Part shown: positions 62,487 through 64,000 of the stretch, piece by piece
Layout of the letters: each line of letters opens with the position of its first letter
Numbering within the stretch: position 1 is the first letter of the stretch
Source of the DNA: Pseudoalteromonas apostichopi
GTDB lineage: Bacteria; Pseudomonadota; Gammaproteobacteria; Enterobacterales; Alteromonadaceae
Length of the DNA: 64,000 nt
NCBI RefSeq assembly: GCF_030297135.1
Contig: NZ_AP028065.1
Coordinates: 1,054,001 to 1,118,000, forward strand
Direction: 5' to 3'
Made by a program: the position numbers and the translations under genes
Notes under the pieces: generated by a model
Databases searched by the model: none
The model's input: only the letters and a program-made list of their open reading frames with translations
What the model was told of the DNA's origin: nothing

Positions 62487-63185
62487 ATGAAATTTCCATG
62501 CCGTTTAGATAAATTTATCAGCCATATTGCCGAGTTACCTCGCAGCAAGACCAGAGCAGGTATTAAACGCAAATACGCCACTGTTAATGGTGAGGTGATC
62601 ACCTCATTCGATTTGTCTGTAACACAAGATGATGATATTCGCTGGCAAGGCGAGCCGCTGGTCTTTTTAGGCAAGCGCTACTACATGCTTAATAAGCCAG
62701 CGGGCTATGTGTGTGCTAATAAAGATGACCTTCACCCGACTGTATTCAATTTACTTGATGAACCAAACATGAGCGACTTTCATGTTGCAGGTCGGTTAGA
62801 TATCGATACTACAGGTTTAGTGATCATTACTAATGACGGCGACTGGTCACACAAAATTACAGCTCCAAAGCATAACAAGTTCAAAACTTATTTAGTTGAA
62901 ACTCAAGAGCCTATTGATGAAGAAGCAATTACAGCGTTAGAGCAAGGGGTGCAATTGCACAACGAAAAAGAGCTAACCCGCCCTGCTATTGTTGAAAAAC
63001 TTGCAAGCTATAGTTTACGCCTTTCAATTTGCGAAGGTAAATACCATCAAGTTAAACGAATGCTTGCCGCTGTAGGCAATAAAGTTGTTGAATTACATCG
63101 TGAAAAAATAGCGAATATCACCCTCGATGAAAGCCTTGCAAGCGGTGAATATCGTGCTCTTACAGAAGCCGAACTCAAGCTCTAA
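62487..63185 (+). CDS. rsuA: 16S rRNA pseudouridine-516 synthase
   Basis: Makes pseudouridine at position 516 of 16S rRNA. An N-terminal S4-like RNA-binding domain (CRLDKFISHIAELPRSK) is followed by the catalytic domain with the aspartate in GRLDIDTTGLVIIT and the late KYHQVKRMLAAVGNKV segment. The frame can be read from GTG 62478, but the ATG at 62487 (MKFPCRLDK) is closer to the family start. Gives 232 residues (E. coli 231). Confidence 0.94.
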   Translation: MKFPCRLDKFISHIAELPRSKTRAGIKRKYATVNGEVITSFDLSVTQDDDIRWQGEPLVFLGKRYYMLNKPAGYVCANKDDLHPTVFNLLDEPNMSDFHVAGRLDIDTTGLVIITNDGDWSHKITAPKHNKFKTYLVETQEPIDEEAITALEQGVQLHNEKELTRPAIVEKLASYSLRLSICEGKYHQVKRMLAAVGNKVVELHREKIANITLDESLASGEYRALTEAELKL

Positions 63186-63288
63186 ATAGGTACTTGAGCA
63201 AAAGTCATGATAACGCTGTCATTTTTCCTTAATAAAACCAGACAAACGTGGTAAAAGTTAACAGGGGAAATAATAAAGGAGGCTGACT

Positions 63289-64000
63289 GTGTTATCAGGA
63301 CTAGCTTTAAAAACAAAAATCACCTTATTTGCTATCGCTATATTTATTGCGTTATCTGCGATAGCTTTACTTGGCTTACAGTCTTTACGCCATGCTAGCG
63401 AAAGCGACAACATCGCGCGTATCAACCAGCTCATGAAAAGCACTACCAATATTGTTGAGCAATTTGAGTTGATGGTTAAAAACAACCAACTCAAAGAAGC
63501 ACAAGCAAAGAAACTTGCTATTCAGGTGCTGCGCGAAAATAAATACCACGACTCAGAATACGTGTACGTCGTCGACAACAACTTAAATTTTGTCGCTACC
63601 CCACACGACCCTGAGCTGCATGGCACCAGCTTTAATGATTTTAAAGACGCCAGTGGCAACAGCATCGGCCGTATGGTCGAAAATTTAGTGGGTAACACAA
63701 CCAATAAAATTATCACCTATCATTGGGATTCAGTGCGTGATGGTGAAACGGTAGATTTAACCTCTGTAGTACAAAAAACACCGCTGTTTGGCTGGTATGT
63801 TGGTACTGGCATTAGCGCTAAAGAAGTTGATGAACGTTATTGGAATACCGCTAAGTGGTTGCTGGGCCTTTCCATGCTTATTGCCATTGCGCTGACTTTT
63901 GCTATTGCTCGCTTTGGTTCATCGCTGACTAATGCCTTAGGCGGCGAAATTGATGAAGTAATTGGTATTGTTAAAAACGTCTCTCGCGGCAACTTAAACT
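63289..64000 (+). CDS. Methyl-accepting chemotaxis protein, N-terminal part (cut by window end)
   Basis: An open frame from GTG 63289 to the window end, 237 codons, with a very strong ribosome binding site (AAAGGAGG, 7 bases upstream). The protein has a first membrane helix (about residues 10-29), a periplasmic single-Cache domain (about 35-180) with YVYVVDNNLNF, TPHDPELHGTSF and the GWYVGTGI ending, a second membrane helix (about 187-205), and the beginning of a HAMP domain. This is the layout of sCache_2 chemoreceptors, which often bind small organic acids. The signalling domain lies beyond the window. Confidence 0.88.
   Translation, partial: MLSGLALKTKITLFAIAIFIALSAIALLGLQSLRHASESDNIARINQLMKSTTNIVEQFELMVKNNQLKEAQAKKLAIQVLRENKYHDSEYVYVVDNNLNFVATPHDPELHGTSFNDFKDASGNSIGRMVENLVGNTTNKIITYHWDSVRDGETVDLTSVVQKTPLFGWYVGTGISAKEVDERYWNTAKWLLGLSMLIAIALTFAIARFGSSLTNALGGEIDEVIGIVKNVSRGNLN

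Noticed and set aside
1..64000. Search for rRNA, tRNA, insertion sequences, prophage and defence genes
   Set aside because: None could be supported by reading; short RNAs without strong sequence signatures could still be missed.

Overview
The window is a stretch of chromosome from a marine gammaproteobacterium of the order Alteromonadales, most likely Pseudoalteromonas or a close relative. This is inferred from protein similarity I recognise, from gene order (ubiCA; ftsYEX-rpoH; rpsU-yqeY-dnaG-rpoD; prmA / dusB-fis; purH-purD) and from the low-to-moderate GC content. There is no rRNA, tRNA, prophage, insertion sequence or CRISPR array that I can support. About 62 genes are called. Two are cut by the window ends, and two are absent from a routine long-ORF list: a 56-residue arginine-rich protein at 23277 and a truncated chemoreceptor at 63289.

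Layout. 1-6.2 kb: a cut 2-oxoglutarate oxygenase, ubiquinone genes ubiC-ubiA, an orphan FliL-like protein, a 162-bp palindromic element, glpE-glpG, and threonine catabolism kbl-tdh. 6.3-13.7 kb: LPS inner-core genes (gmhB, a heptosyltransferase, kdkA, hldE, gmhA, a Wzi-type outer-membrane protein, waaA). 13.7-17.4 kb: DUF1415, then the ydbH-ynbE-ydbL envelope lipid-transport operon, with seven perfect 7-bp repeats in its leader. 17.5-26.4 kb: purL, mltF, the small basic gene, tadA, gsk, glsA. 26.4-31.4 kb: rpoH and ftsX-ftsE-ftsY; rpoH has a textbook CIRCE operator placed exactly on its promoter, and FtsY carries about twenty 15-residue repeats. 31.6-37 kb: rsmD and the macromolecular synthesis cluster rpsU-yqeY-dnaG-rpoD. 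37-43.5 kb: prmA, dusB-fis, purH, an exported methyltransferase, purD. 43.6-49.4 kb: two large cyclic-di-GMP proteins flanking a DUF2797 gene. 49.5-54.8 kb: a histone-deacetylase-like enzyme and a tightly packed five-gene operon (CreA-like lipoprotein, unknown protein, LysE exporter, gamma-glutamylcyclotransferase, serine hydrolase). 54.8-64 kb: an outer-membrane barrel, a CHMI-family isomerase, a CadC-like membrane regulator divergent from a TonB-dependent receptor, zapE, rsuA and the start of a chemoreceptor.

Most of the region is core housekeeping sequence: translation, replication, purine synthesis, division and LPS core. The signals that ordinary annotation would miss are the CIRCE element on rpoH, the heptamer tract and probable TTG start of ydbH, the FtsY repeat array, the basic microprotein, the long hairpin in the TonB-receptor leader, and the packed creA-to-hydrolase operon. 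Everything here comes from reading the sequence and from memory of protein families; no database search or folding program was run.
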